Positions 54,622 through 63,582 of a DNA stretch of 64,000 nucleotides are shown piece by piece. The position numbers and the translations under genes were made by a program. This DNA is from Hypnocyclicus thermotrophus. Its GTDB lineage: Bacteria; Fusobacteriota; Fusobacteriia; Fusobacteriales; Fusobacteriaceae. The DNA lies in the NCBI RefSeq assembly GCF_004365575.1, contig NZ_SOBG01000001.1:372001-436000 (forward strand), read 5' to 3'. The first letter of the stretch is position 1. Each line of letters begins with the position of its first letter. The notes beneath the pieces were generated by a model, which worked only from the letters and a program-made list of their open reading frames with translations, had not been told where the DNA came from and made no database searches.

Positions 54622-55624
54622 TTCTTACCACCTCACATGATTTTCTTATTATTAATTCTGTATTTAAAACTATCTCTTCTTTTTTACCATTATTAATTAA
54701 ATTAAAAAGTGCTTCTCCTGATTTTTTACCAATAATATCAATATTTTGAGAAATAGAAGTTATTTCAGGAGTAAAATAAGCATCTAGTTTAAAATTATCA
54801 TAACTAATTATTGATATATCTTTTGGTATATTTATATTTTTATCTAAAAACCCTTTTACTAATCCATATGTAGTCATAGCTCCAGATACAATAAATGCAG
54901 TAGGCATATCATCTAAATTTAATAACATATTTGATAGTTCATACCCCTTTTCTATACTAAAATCACTTTTAAAAATATAATTTTCATTATATAAGTTATA
55001 TTTTTTAGATATTTTTTTAAAAGATTCTAATCGTTGATAAGAAACATAAGCTTTATTGTGTCCATTTATAAATCCTATTTTTTTATGATTTAATTTTTTT
55101 AAATAATTAAATGATTTTTCTATCCCGGTATCACTATCACTTACAATTGTAGAAATATTAGGACTATCATATTTATAATCAATTAAAACAATCGGTAATT
55201 TTGATTGACTTAATTCTTCTAATTGCTTAGTATTATATTCAAGACCTATAAAAATAGCCCCTTCAACTCTTCTTTCTCTACAAAGTTCTAAATAAGATTT
55301 TTTTTCTAAACTGTCAGTAGAAAAAACTATAACGTCAAAGTTATTTTTATTAGATACTTCTAATATTCCTGAAAGAAATGAAAACCCTGTATTTTCTTCA
55401 TTTGGTATTTTATATCTCGAAAGAATAAATACTCCTATTGTATTACTTTTTTGATTAACAAGCCTACTAGCTATAGTATTTTTAGTATACCCCATTTTTT
55501 TTGCTGTTTTCTTTACTTTTTCTTTTAATTCATCACTTATATCTGGTCTATCATTAAGTGCTTTTGATACAGCAGTTATTGATATTTCTAATTTTTTAGC
55601 AATATCTTTAATTGTTACAGACAT
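54614..55624 (-). CDS. LacI-family transcriptional regulator of the sucrose unit
   Basis: A 336-aa repressor. The N-terminal helix-turn-helix is VTIKDIAKKLEISITAVSKALN, and the hinge helix KNTIASRLV follows. The periplasmic-binding-like effector domain covers ~60-330. GAGGTGG precedes the ATG. It is first in the transcript with the fructokinase (8-base overlap) and amylosucrase. An AACGTT-centred operator and a promoter lie upstream, consistent with auto-repression relieved by sucrose or fructose. Confidence 0.93.
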   Translation of the reverse strand: MSVTIKDIAKKLEISITAVSKALNDRPDISDELKEKVKKTAKKMGYTKNTIASRLVNQKSNTIGVFILSRYKIPNEENTGFSFLSGILEVSNKNNFDVIVFSTDSLEKKSYLELCRERRVEGAIFIGLEYNTKQLEELSQSKLPIVLIDYKYDSPNISTIVSDSDTGIEKSFNYLKKLNHKKIGFINGHNKAYVSYQRLESFKKISKKYNLYNENYIFKSDFSIEKGYELSNMLLNLDDMPTAFIVSGAMTTYGLVKGFLDKNINIPKDISIISYDNFKLDAYFTPEITSISQNIDIIGKKSGEALFNLINNGKKEEIVLNTELIIRKSCEVVRNG

Positions 55625-55639
55625 ATTTCCACCTCTTTA

Positions 55640-55690
55640 CTAAAACGTTAAAGTTAATACTATATTATTTCAAAAATTTTATTTTGTCAA
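55640..55690 (-). promoter_or_regulatory. Sucrose-unit promoter and LacI-type operator
   Basis: On the minus strand TTGACA (55690-55685), 17 bases and TAATAT (55667-55662) form a strong promoter. CTTTAACGTTTTAG (55653-55640), centred on AACGTT, lies at the transcription start, where LacI-family repressors bind. Confidence 0.75.
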
Positions 55691-55722
55691 TAACAAATTT
55701 TAATATTTTATTAAATATCAAA

Positions 55723-55842
55723 AAAATAAAACCACAAGATTTATAAAAAATAAATATTATATTTTTAATTAAAAACTTTCAACTTAAAATAAAATATCAA
55801 CAGTTTTTTATATTTATTATCTGTAATCTTATGGTTTATTTT
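55723..55842 (-). terminator. Long-loop hairpin after the patatin gene
   Basis: On the minus strand AAAATAAACCATAAGATT (55842-55825) pairs, with two mismatches/bulges, with AATCTTGTGGTTTTATTT (55741-55723), which ends in a T run. The enclosed ~85 bases are A/T-rich and hold further pairing. It may be an inefficient terminator or a small RNA hairpin. No gene is seen in 55691-55861 otherwise. Confidence 0.5.
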
Positions 55843-55861
55843 ATAAAAAATATAAAATTTT

Positions 55862-56716
55862 TTATTCTATCTCGCAAAATTTTTTTATCTCATTTATTAT
55901 CTCTTTCCCCTGAGTATATCCTAATTCAAATGCTTTTTTTAATTTTTCTTTATCTCTTTCTGTTCTAGCAATTGGAAGTTTTGATTTTGGTCGAATAATA
56001 AATGCTTTCCCATTTTCTTCTAATTTTTCAAGTTCTTTTATGGCATTATTATAATTTATATGTCTATTTTTCATTGTTTCTCTTAATTTTGGATAATCTT
56101 TATATATTATTTTTCCTAATGTTTGTAGTTTCATTTTACTTTTTACATATCCTTTTGGTTGAGTTAAAATCACTATTATTTTTTCACAACCATCATCTAA
56201 AGCTTTTTTATATGGTATAGGATCTGCAATTCCACCATCTAATAGCTCATATTCACCAAGTTTTACTATTTTAGAAACATATGGTAAACTTGTACTTGCT
56301 TTTAATGCTTCTGATAAAGAATATTTTTTAAAATTTTCTATATAATGTGCTTTTCCTGTCTTACAATCTGTTGCTGTTACTATAAATTTTTGTTTAGAAT
56401 TATAAAAAGTATCAAAATCAAATGGATTTAATTTATTTGTTATCTCTTCAAAAATAAATTCCATTCCAAATAATTCACCTTTTTTTAGAAAATTTTTATA
56501 ACTTATATATCTTTCATCATTTATATATTTATATGGAATTTCTATATTTCGTCCTTTTTGCTTTGAAATATAGTTTGCTCCATTGCAAGCACCCATAGAT
56601 ACACCAATAACATATGGAATTTCTATATTTTTTTCTAAAAAATAATCTAAAATTCCAGCAGAATATATTCCTCTAAATCCTCCACCTTCTAATATTAACC
56701 CTATTTTTTTTTTCAT
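55862..56716 (-). CDS. Patatin-like phospholipase (RssA/YjjU-like)
   Basis: A 284-aa serine lipid acyl hydrolase. Oxyanion loop GGGFRGIYSAG, nucleophile S40 in IGVSMGACNG, and the catalytic dyad aspartate in ELLDGGIADPIP. No signal peptide or autotransporter domain is present, so it is cytoplasmic or peripheral, unlike the long type Vd patatin autotransporters known in fusobacteria. GAGGAAA precedes the ATG. It is 39 bases downstream of the DUF554 gene on the same strand and possibly co-transcribed. Activity on phospholipids is by family. Confidence 0.9.
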   Translation of the reverse strand: MKKKIGLILEGGGFRGIYSAGILDYFLEKNIEIPYVIGVSMGACNGANYISKQKGRNIEIPYKYINDERYISYKNFLKKGELFGMEFIFEEITNKLNPFDFDTFYNSKQKFIVTATDCKTGKAHYIENFKKYSLSEALKASTSLPYVSKIVKLGEYELLDGGIADPIPYKKALDDGCEKIIVILTQPKGYVKSKMKLQTLGKIIYKDYPKLRETMKNRHINYNNAIKELEKLEENGKAFIIRPKSKLPIARTERDKEKLKKAFELGYTQGKEIINEIKKFCEIE

Positions 56717-56755
56717 ATTTTCCTCCTTACTTTAATCAAATTATATCTAATAAAA

Positions 56756-57472
56756 TTAACTAAATATTTTATTTATAATAAATTTTATACTATTATTTAC
56801 AATTGGAATATAATAAATCACTGGTATAATAAGAGCTGGTAATAAATTAAGAGTTTTTATTTTTACAGCTTTTAGTATATTTAATCCTGTTGTCATAATC
56901 AAAATTCCACCGATTATTGATATTTCATTTAACAATTCTAAAGAAACTGTTCCATTTAATATTTTTGCTATAAAATAAATACTTCCTTGCCAAATTAAAA
57001 GAATCGGTGCTGATAATATGATTGTTATCCCAAATGTAGAAGCTAACATAAGAGATGTAAAACCATCTAATACAGCATTTATAAATAATAATGTATGATT
57101 ATTATTTAATGCACTTTCTATAGGCCCAAGTATTGACATAGTACCTACACAAAATAAAAGAACTGCTGTTACAAGTCCTTGAAGTGCGTTACTATCACCT
57201 TTATTATATTTATTATTAATGTTTTCTATTTTTTTATCAAGATTAATAAATTCACCTATAAGAGCTCCTATTACCATACTAAATACAAATAAAAGTGGTT
57301 CATTACTTTTTGTAATACTTTTTGATATCCATGCTATTCCTAAAGAAATAGCTATTAATCCTATACTATTTAATACATTATTTTGATATCTTTCTTTTAA
57401 TCCCTTATTAAATATACTTCCTATTATACTTCCTATTATTATCGTTATTACATTTACTATTGTTCCTATCAT
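56756..57472 (-). CDS. DUF554 membrane protein (YdfK-like)
   Basis: A 238-aa inner-membrane protein with about seven helices. Opening MIGTIVNVITIIIGSIIGSIF and the later ALQGLVTAVLLFCVGTMSILGPIESAL and GFTSLMLASTFGITIILSA are the recurring DUF554 motifs. The function of the family is not known; a transport role is often assumed. It is divergent from the PAS-GGDEF-like gene across a perfect hairpin at 57517-57558. Confidence 0.9.
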   Translation of the reverse strand: MIGTIVNVITIIIGSIIGSIFNKGLKERYQNNVLNSIGLIAISLGIAWISKSITKSNEPLLFVFSMVIGALIGEFINLDKKIENINNKYNKGDSNALQGLVTAVLLFCVGTMSILGPIESALNNNHTLLFINAVLDGFTSLMLASTFGITIILSAPILLIWQGSIYFIAKILNGTVSLELLNEISIIGGILIMTTGLNILKAVKIKTLNLLPALIIPVIYYIPIVNNSIKFIINKIFS

Positions 57473-57516
57473 AATTTTTTCCCCTTCTATTTTAATAATG
57501 TTTTAATTTAGTTTAT

Positions 57517-57558
57517 CAAAAAAAACAGATAAATAAAAGGATTTATCTGTTTTTTTTG
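57517..57558. other. Perfect 18-bp hairpin between divergent promoters
   Basis: Arms at 57517-57534 and 57541-57558 are perfect complements (A8 and T8 outer tracts) around a 6-base loop. TATAAT at 57559-57564 follows directly for the plus-strand gene. It is terminator-like but lies between two outward-facing genes, so it may insulate them or bind a regulator. Confidence 0.6.
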
Positions 57559-57596
57559 TATAATATTTTATGATTTCTCATAACGGAGGTAGTACA

Positions 57597-58502
57597 ATGA
57601 ATATAAATATTAAAAATTATAAAAATATATTAGACAATATTAGTGATGGTGTTTATTTTGTTGATAAAAATAGAAAAATATTATATTGGAATAATGCTGC
57701 AGAAAAAATTACTGGATTTACATATAATGATGTAATTAACTCATTTTGTTATCATAATATTTTAAGACATGTTGATAAAAGCGGGAATGAATTGTGTAGA
57801 AATGGATGTCCTTTATTAGAAAGTATGAAAACAGGAACTTTCATTCATGCAGATGTTTATATGCATCATAAATCTAGTTATTTACTTCCTATATCAATAA
57901 AAGTCTTTCCTTTAAAAAATGATAAAAATGAAATAATTGGTGCTATTGAAATTTTTAATAAACAAAAAAAAATAAATAATACAACTCCTTCTCCACTTGC
58001 TTTAAAAGAATTTTTAATGTATGATCCTCTTACAAATCTACCAAATGCAAAATATCTTTATAAAGTAATAAATTCTAAACTTAATGAGATAAAATCAATT
58101 AAACGAAATGTAGGCATTTTAATAATAGATATTGCTAATTTTACATCTATTATTAATAAACATGGTTCTGATATTGCTAATCAATTACTTAAAATAGTTG
58201 CTTTTACTTTAAAATCAAATATAAAAACTGGGGATATAATTGCTCATTGGAAAAATGATAAATTTGTTTTAATATTTAATTTAGAAAACAAAGAAGAATT
58301 AAATAAAATTGCTATAAGACTTAAAATGCTTTCTGAAAAAACATCTATTTTAATAGAAAACAAAAATATTTCGCTTAGTATTTCAATCGGTGGAACATAT
58401 TTTTTAACTAATGATAATATTGAAAAACTTATTGATCGCCTTAACAATGCTTTAATTAAAAGTAAAAATGATAAATATAACAAAATAAGAATATTAGAAT
58501 AA
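57597..58502 (+). CDS. PAS - degenerate GGDEF protein
   Basis: A 301-aa protein from ATG 57597, after GGAGG. N-terminal PAS (~8-125) with GVYFVDKNRKILYWNNAAEKITGF and a cysteine-rich stretch SFCYHNILRHVDKSGNELCRNGCPLLE, which is a recurrent PAS type in diguanylate cyclases. The C-terminal GGDEF fold is clear (DPLTNLPNAKYLYKVINSKL), but at the catalytic loop it reads AHWKNDKFVLIFN, so the GGDEF signature is lost and cyclase activity is unlikely. It may act as a GTP or c-di-GMP sensor, or a partner of another cyclase. Divergent from DUF554. Confidence 0.85.
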   Translation: MNINIKNYKNILDNISDGVYFVDKNRKILYWNNAAEKITGFTYNDVINSFCYHNILRHVDKSGNELCRNGCPLLESMKTGTFIHADVYMHHKSSYLLPISIKVFPLKNDKNEIIGAIEIFNKQKKINNTTPSPLALKEFLMYDPLTNLPNAKYLYKVINSKLNEIKSIKRNVGILIIDIANFTSIINKHGSDIANQLLKIVAFTLKSNIKTGDIIAHWKNDKFVLIFNLENKEELNKIAIRLKMLSEKTSILIENKNISLSISIGGTYFLTNDNIEKLIDRLNNALIKSKNDKYNKIRILE

Positions 58503-58536
58503 AAAAGCTATCGAAAATTTCGATAACTTTTTTTAT
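58503..58536. terminator. Terminator between PAS-GGDEF-like and cyclophilin genes
   Basis: AGCTATCGAAA pairs with TTTCGATAACT and is flanked by A and T runs; the genes converge here. Confidence 0.8.
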
Positions 58537-59180
58537 TTTGACATAGCACTATTAAATTGTTCTACTACATCTTCCATATCTTTTAAAAATTCATCTAAAT
58601 CGCCTGATATAATTACCTCATTCATTATATCTCCTTGAGATATTGAGTCTACTATTTTTTGTGTATCTTCATTTAATACTTCCCCAAAAATAGTATGTTT
58701 ATAATTTAACCACTCTGTTGGTACATGTGTTATAAAAAATTGACTTCCATTTGTATTTGGTCCAGCATTTGCCATCGCTAATATTCCTGATTTATTAAAT
58801 TCTATACCTTCAACAAATTCATCTCTAAAATTATATCCAGGACCTCCTGCTCCTGTTCCTGTTGGATCTCCACCTTGTATCATAAAATCAGCTATAACTC
58901 TATGAAATTTTAATCCATTATAATAACCTTTTGTTGCTAAATTTACAAAATTTGTTACTGTAATAGGTGCGATATTTGGAAATAATTTTAATTCAATATC
59001 TCCTTTATCAGTTTTAATTACTGCTTTTAAATTATACTCTTTGTTCAATTTAACCTCCTTAAAATCAATAAAATTTAATTTTTTTATTACTCTATATTTC
59101 AAAAATTTTGTAACTAAAAATATTGCTAACACTATTATAATTATAAAAATAATATTATTTTTAAATACCATTTTATTCAT
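58533..59180 (-). CDS. Membrane-anchored cyclophilin-type peptidyl-prolyl isomerase
   Basis: A 215-aa protein from ATG 59180, after GGAGAG. A single N-terminal hydrophobic helix (~8-30, [20 protein letters not shown]) anchors the enzyme; the catalytic domain (~50-215) probably faces the periplasm. Conserved active-site residues are visible: [31 protein letters not shown], with the catalytic Arg and Phe/Met/Gln, and [25 protein letters not shown]. The start overlaps the coiled-coil gene upstream by 8 bases. The domain helps folding of exported proteins (inference). Confidence 0.9.
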   Translation of the reverse strand: MNKMVFKNNIIFIIIIVLAIFLVTKFLKYRVIKKLNFIDFKEVKLNKEYNLKAVIKTDKGDIELKLFPNIAPITVTNFVNLATKGYYNGLKFHRVIADFMIQGGDPTGTGAGGPGYNFRDEFVEGIEFNKSGILAMANAGPNTNGSQFFITHVPTEWLNYKHTIFGEVLNEDTQKIVDSISQGDIMNEVIISGDLDEFLKDMEDVVEQFNSAMSK

Positions 59181-59841
59181 TATTCTCTCCATTCATTTTA
59201 AATTCATCTTTATATATTTTTTCTAATTCATTTTTTGAAATAGTTCCATACATTTCATAATACCATTTTTTTGCTAAAAACTCATTTAGTTTTTCAAGTC
59301 TTTTATTTATTTTAATTATTTTATTATTTAATTTATCTATTTTTTTTCCATTTTCTTTTACTTTTTCAAAATATTTTAATTCTTCATCTTGCTGTATTGC
59401 ATCAGCTAATGCCTTTTCATATTCTTTTTGTTTTTCAAGTAATGGTTTTCCTAACTTTTCTATTTCAAAAAGTTTTTTATTAAGCTCTTTTTTTTCAAAT
59501 TCAAATAATCTTTTTACAGCTATACTACCTGAATTTTTAGACATTTTTTCTCTTTTTTCTATTTCTTTTAATATATATTCTTTTGTTAATTTATTACTTT
59601 CTCTTATTTCTTCTATATTTTTTTCTATTTCATTGAAATTTTCTATATTTTCTATATCATTTTTTGAAATAGAATCAAAATATAAATATAATTTTTCAAA
59701 TTTTGGTATAACCTCTTCATCTATTTTTTTTATATTTTCTATATCATTTAATTCTAAAAACCTTTTTTTATTTATATAAGCTTTTTCAAGAATTTTTAAA
59801 CATATTTCTTTTACATATTTAATAAATTCCAACTTTTTCAT
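59173..59841 (-). CDS. Coiled-coil protein of unknown function
   Basis: A 222-aa protein, predicted to be almost all alpha-helical, with heptad-like charged stretches ([20 protein letters not shown] and [20 protein letters not shown]). No signal peptide or membrane segment. AAGGAG precedes the ATG. It overlaps the cyclophilin gene by 8 bases and lies 12 bases after the HI0933-type flavoprotein gene, so the three are probably one operon. I do not recognise the family. Confidence 0.8.
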   Translation of the reverse strand: MKKLEFIKYVKEICLKILEKAYINKKRFLELNDIENIKKIDEEVIPKFEKLYLYFDSISKNDIENIENFNEIEKNIEEIRESNKLTKEYILKEIEKREKMSKNSGSIAVKRLFEFEKKELNKKLFEIEKLGKPLLEKQKEYEKALADAIQQDEELKYFEKVKENGKKIDKLNNKIIKINKRLEKLNEFLAKKWYYEMYGTISKNELEKIYKDEFKMNGENNE

Positions 59842-59853
59842 TTATAACTCCTT

Positions 59854-61053
59854 TTATTTTTCTATTATATCTCTTGCTGCAGCTACTCCCATAGATATTG
59901 CTGCTTGAATATTATATCCTCCTGTATCTCCATCTATATCTATCACTTCACCTACAAAATACAAATTTTTTATTAATTTTGATTCAAGAGTATTTTTATC
60001 AAGTTCTTTTAATTCAATACCCCCTTTAGTTACCATTGCTTTCTCAAAACTATCTAATTTACTTACTTTAAATCTATAATTACAAAACATATCTAAGATT
60101 TTTTTTCTGTTTTCTTTTGATAAATCTGCTATTTTTGTATATTCAAGATCTAATATTTTTAATATTTTATTTATAAATCTTTCTGGAATATCATATTTTA
60201 ATAATATTGTTTTAATTTTCTTTTTATTGTTTTGATTATCAATAAATTCATTTTCTAAAATTTCTCTATCTGTTTTAACAAAATTAAATTCTAAAAAATC
60301 ATTCTTCTCTATATTTCTACTATTATTAATTATAATTGGGCCACTTAAATTTTTATGTGTAAATAATAAATCACCATATACTTTTTTATAAATTTTGTTT
60401 TTTTTAAGTATTTTCATTTCAATATTTTTAAATGATATTCCTGATAAATCAAAAAAAATATAATTATTTACAAATATCGGTGTCAGTGCTGGCACTATTT
60501 TGGTTATTTGATGTCCAAAGCTTTTTGCAAATTTATATCCATCACCTGTTGTTCCTATTTTTTTATAACTTTTTCCACCAGTCGCTACTATTACATATTT
60601 AGATTTATATTCCAATTTATCTGTTTTTACAATAAATTCATTTTCTAATTTTTTTATCTCTTTAACTAATTCTTTTACTCTATATTCACCTTTATATTCT
60701 TTTAATAATAAATTTATTACATCAATAGATTTAAAAGTTTCTGGAAAATATTTGCCATCTTCTCTTTTTATTAATTTTAATCCATTTTTATTAAAAAAAT
60801 CTATTGTATCTTGTGGTGAAAATTTATATAAAACTCTTTTTAAAAATTTTCCATTTTCACCATATTTTTCTAAAAAATCCTTATAATTACCAGTATGAGT
60901 AATATTGCACTGACCACTTCCAGCTATAAAAAGTTTCCCACCTATTTTTTCATTTCTTTCTATTATCAGTACTTTTTTGTTATTTTTTGCTAACATAATC
61001 GCAGAAAATAATCCACTAGGACCAGACCCAATTACTATTATATCAAAATTCAT
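59854..61053 (-). CDS. HI0933/YhiN-type FAD-binding flavoprotein
   Basis: A 399-aa flavoprotein from ATG 61053, after GGAGGAATTA. The FAD-binding start FDIIVIGSGPSGLFSAIMLA, the family hallmark GGKLFIAGSGQCNITHTG, VIVATGGKSYKKIGTTGDGYK, and the C-terminal VTKGGIELKELD with YFVGEVIDIDGDTGGYNIQAAISMG are all present. The physiological reaction of this widespread family is not known. It is first in an apparent operon with the coiled-coil and cyclophilin genes. Confidence 0.93.
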   Translation of the reverse strand: MNFDIIVIGSGPSGLFSAIMLAKNNKKVLIIERNEKIGGKLFIAGSGQCNITHTGNYKDFLEKYGENGKFLKRVLYKFSPQDTIDFFNKNGLKLIKREDGKYFPETFKSIDVINLLLKEYKGEYRVKELVKEIKKLENEFIVKTDKLEYKSKYVIVATGGKSYKKIGTTGDGYKFAKSFGHQITKIVPALTPIFVNNYIFFDLSGISFKNIEMKILKKNKIYKKVYGDLLFTHKNLSGPIIINNSRNIEKNDFLEFNFVKTDREILENEFIDNQNNKKKIKTILLKYDIPERFINKILKILDLEYTKIADLSKENRKKILDMFCNYRFKVSKLDSFEKAMVTKGGIELKELDKNTLESKLIKNLYFVGEVIDIDGDTGGYNIQAAISMGVAAARDIIEK

Positions 61054-61088
61054 TAATTCCTCCAAATATTAAACCTAAATTATTTTTT

Positions 61089-61113
61089 AAAAATACTTCC
61101 TTGTATTTCAAGG
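61089..61113 (-). terminator. Terminator after the 120-aa gene
   Basis: ACTTCCTTG and CAAGGAAGT form a perfect 9-base stem with a 5-base loop, followed on the minus strand by ATTTTT. Confidence 0.85.
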
Positions 61114-61116
61114 AAG

Positions 61117-61479
61117 TTATTTTATCAAATATTTTTTTTGATCTTTAATAATTTTTTCTATATCAATAGTTCTATTAAAATCTAATTGATATATATTAAA
61201 ATCAAAAAAACCTTCTTCTGTTTGTGGTATAGATGTTTTAGGCCGCTTATACTTTGATATAAAATCATACAAAATAACAATAAAACTAATATCTCCATTA
61301 CTATCTTCTACTTCTCTTATATCAATAATTCTATTTTTATTAATATTTAAAGCTATTTTTATTATTTCTTCAGCTTTTTCTATACCTAGTTCTTGTATTA
61401 TTTTATTAAATGTATCCACTAATTTAAGAGCAAAAAGTGGTTTCATTCCACCCTTTGGATAAAATTTTACTATTGCCAT
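61117..61479 (-). CDS. Small conserved-looking protein, unknown function (120 aa)
   Basis: A 120-aa protein starting MAIVKFYPKGGMKPLFALKL, with GAGAGG before the ATG. The pattern alternates beta strands and helices (DISFIVILYDF in the middle), with no signal peptide, membrane helix or known catalytic motif. It follows the 102-aa unknown by 28 bases on the same strand and ends at a terminator. I do not recognise it. Confidence 0.7.
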   Translation of the reverse strand: MAIVKFYPKGGMKPLFALKLVDTFNKIIQELGIEKAEEIIKIALNINKNRIIDIREVEDSNGDISFIVILYDFISKYKRPKTSIPQTEEGFFDFNIYQLDFNRTIDIEKIIKDQKKYLIK

Positions 61480-61507
61480 ATTATTACCTCTCTTATTTTT
61501 ATTAACA

Positions 61508-61816
61508 TTAACCTCTTGGCTCCCAATCTCCTCTATTTATTATAGCACCACTTGTTATTTCTTCTTCTTTTACATTAAATTTAGTTAATTCTTCTACTAT
61601 TTCATCTAGTGTTATTCTTACTTTTGTTTTTTCAATATTATTTGGTGTTATTACAAAATCATATTCCTTATAATATTCATTATTTTCTATTGAATATATA
61701 ATATCTTGACCACCTGTTCTATAATCTTTATTCCCTTTATACCAACCTACAGTTGTATCTAAATATATCTCTTTATTTTTATCTAAAGTTTCTTTAACTA
61801 TATTTTTTATATTCAT
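61508..61816 (-). CDS. Small protein, unknown function (102 aa)
   Basis: A 102-aa protein starting MNIKNIVKETLDKNKEIYLD, with GGAGGG before the ATG. It is acidic and soluble, with a tyrosine/tryptophan-rich middle (GWYKGNKDYRTGGQDIIYSI) and an odd tail ending NRGDWEPRG. No motif recognised. It is probably co-transcribed with the 120-aa gene downstream and is divergent from the ABC-F gene. Confidence 0.7.
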   Translation of the reverse strand: MNIKNIVKETLDKNKEIYLDTTVGWYKGNKDYRTGGQDIIYSIENNEYYKEYDFVITPNNIEKTKVRITLDEIVEELTKFNVKEEEITSGAIINRGDWEPRG

Positions 61817-61882
61817 TCAAAACCCTCCTTAATTAAAAGCTGCAAAACATTTTATCATATTTAGTTAGTATTTTCAATATTG

Positions 61883-61911
61883 TTTACTTTTTATATTAAT
61901 AATGATATAAT
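61883..61911 (+). promoter_or_regulatory. Promoter of the ABC-F gene
   Basis: TTTACT (61883-61888), 17 bases, TATAAT (61906-61911), 50 bases before the ATG. Confidence 0.75.
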
Positions 61912-61961
61912 GTGTCGGATAATATAATTATTAATAATTAATATAGATTTAGGAGGATAAA

Positions 61962-63575
61962 ATGATAACAGTTAGTGGATTAGGACTTAGATTTGGAAGT
62001 CGTAAACTTTTTGAAGATGTAAATATTAAATTTACTCCTGGTAATTGCTATGGTGTAATTGGAGCAAATGGAGCCGGAAAGTCAACATTTTTAAAAATAT
62101 TATCAGGTGAAATAGAATCAACAGAAGGCGAAGTAATTTTAGGACCTGGTAAAAGATTATCATTCTTAAAACAAGATCACTTTGCTTACGAAGAAGAACA
62201 AGTACTTGATGTTGTAATTATGGGACACAAAAGATTATATGAAATAATGCAAGAAAAAAATGCTATTTATGCTAAAACTGATTTTTCAGATGAAGACGGT
62301 ATGAAAGCTGCCGAACTAGAAGGTGAATTTGCTGAATTAAATGGTTGGGAAGCTGAAATGGAAGCTGAAAAACTTTTATTAGGCCTTGGATTAGAAACTG
62401 ATAAACATTATAAATATATGAAAGAATTAACAGAAGCTGACAAAGTAAAGGTTTTATTAGCTCAAGCTTTATTTGGACATCCAGATATTTTATTACTTGA
62501 CGAACCTACAAATGGTCTTGATATCAAAGCTATTACTTGGTTAGAAAATTTCTTATTGGATTTTGATGCTACTGTTATTGTAGTCTCTCATGATAGACAT
62601 TTTTTAAATAAAGTTTGTACTCATATAGCTGATATCGATTATGGTAAAGTGAAATTATATGTTGGAAACTATGATTTCTGGTATGAATCAAATCAACTTA
62701 TGCAAGAACTTATTAGAAATAAAAATAAAAAACTTGAACAAAAAAGACAAGAATTACAAGAATTCATCGCTAGATTTAGTGCTAATGCTTCAAAATCAAA
62801 GCAAGCTACATCTAGAAAAAAACAGCTTGAAAAATTAAAACTTGAAGACATGCAAGTTTCAAATAGAAAATATCCATTTATAGAATTCAAGCCTGAAAGA
62901 GATGCTGGAAATAACATGCTATTTGTTGAAAATCTATCTAAAACTATAAATGGTGTAAAAGTTCTTGATAACATAAGTTTTACAATTAACACAGGTGATA
63001 AAGTTGTATTTTTATCAAGAAATGACTTAGTTACTTCTACTCTACTTGATATTTTAGCTGGAGAAATTGAGCCGGATAGCGGTAGTTTCACATGGGGAGT
63101 TACTACATCTCAAACATATTTACCTAGAGATAATTCAAAATATTTTGATTATGATGGTTCTATAATCGATTGGTTAAAACAATACTCTGATGACCAAACA
63201 GAGTCATATGTTAGAGGATTCTTAGGAAGAATGTTATTTTCTGGTGAAGAAGCCTCTAAAAAAGTTAAAGTTCTTTCTGGAGGAGAAAAAGTTAGATGTA
63301 TGCTTTCTAGAATGATGCTTTCTAAAGCAAATGTTCTTTTACTTGACAATCCTACTGATCATTTGGACCTAGAATCTATTACATCATTAAATAAAGCATT
63401 AATAAAATTTAATGGTACTATTTTATTTTCTGCTCATGATCATGAATTTATTCATACTATAGCTAATAGAATAATAGAAATTACTCCAAATGGATTAGTT
63501 GATAAATTAATGGATTATGATGATTATATCGAAAACGAAGAAATCCAAACAAGATTAGAAGAATTGTATAAATAA
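61962..63575 (+). CDS. ykpA: ABC-F ATPase, YkpA/YbiT type
   Basis: A 537-aa ribosome-associated twin-ATPase without membrane domain. Domain 1 has Walker A GANGAGKST, signature region ELTEADKVKVLLAQAL and Walker B LLLDEPTNGLD. A charged interdomain linker with SANASKSKQATSRKK follows (~245-300). Domain 2 has a Walker A replaced by FLSRNDLVTSTLL, a feature seen in the YkpA subfamily. It has an intact LSGGEKVRCML signature but Walker B LLLDNPTDHLD, where the catalytic Glu is Asn. Domain 1 signature LTEAD also deviates from LSGGQ. So ATP hydrolysis at one site is in doubt. AGGAGG precedes the ATG. Confidence 0.92.
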   Translation: MITVSGLGLRFGSRKLFEDVNIKFTPGNCYGVIGANGAGKSTFLKILSGEIESTEGEVILGPGKRLSFLKQDHFAYEEEQVLDVVIMGHKRLYEIMQEKNAIYAKTDFSDEDGMKAAELEGEFAELNGWEAEMEAEKLLLGLGLETDKHYKYMKELTEADKVKVLLAQALFGHPDILLLDEPTNGLDIKAITWLENFLLDFDATVIVVSHDRHFLNKVCTHIADIDYGKVKLYVGNYDFWYESNQLMQELIRNKNKKLEQKRQELQEFIARFSANASKSKQATSRKKQLEKLKLEDMQVSNRKYPFIEFKPERDAGNNMLFVENLSKTINGVKVLDNISFTINTGDKVVFLSRNDLVTSTLLDILAGEIEPDSGSFTWGVTTSQTYLPRDNSKYFDYDGSIIDWLKQYSDDQTESYVRGFLGRMLFSGEEASKKVKVLSGGEKVRCMLSRMMLSKANVLLLDNPTDHLDLESITSLNKALIKFNGTILFSAHDHEFIHTIANRIIEITPNGLVDKLMDYDDYIENEEIQTRLEELYK

Positions 63576-63582
63576 TCTAAGT

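Noticed and set aside
62693-63091. Minus-strand frame of 132 codons in the ABC-F gene
   Set aside because: Antisense shadow of a well-conserved gene.
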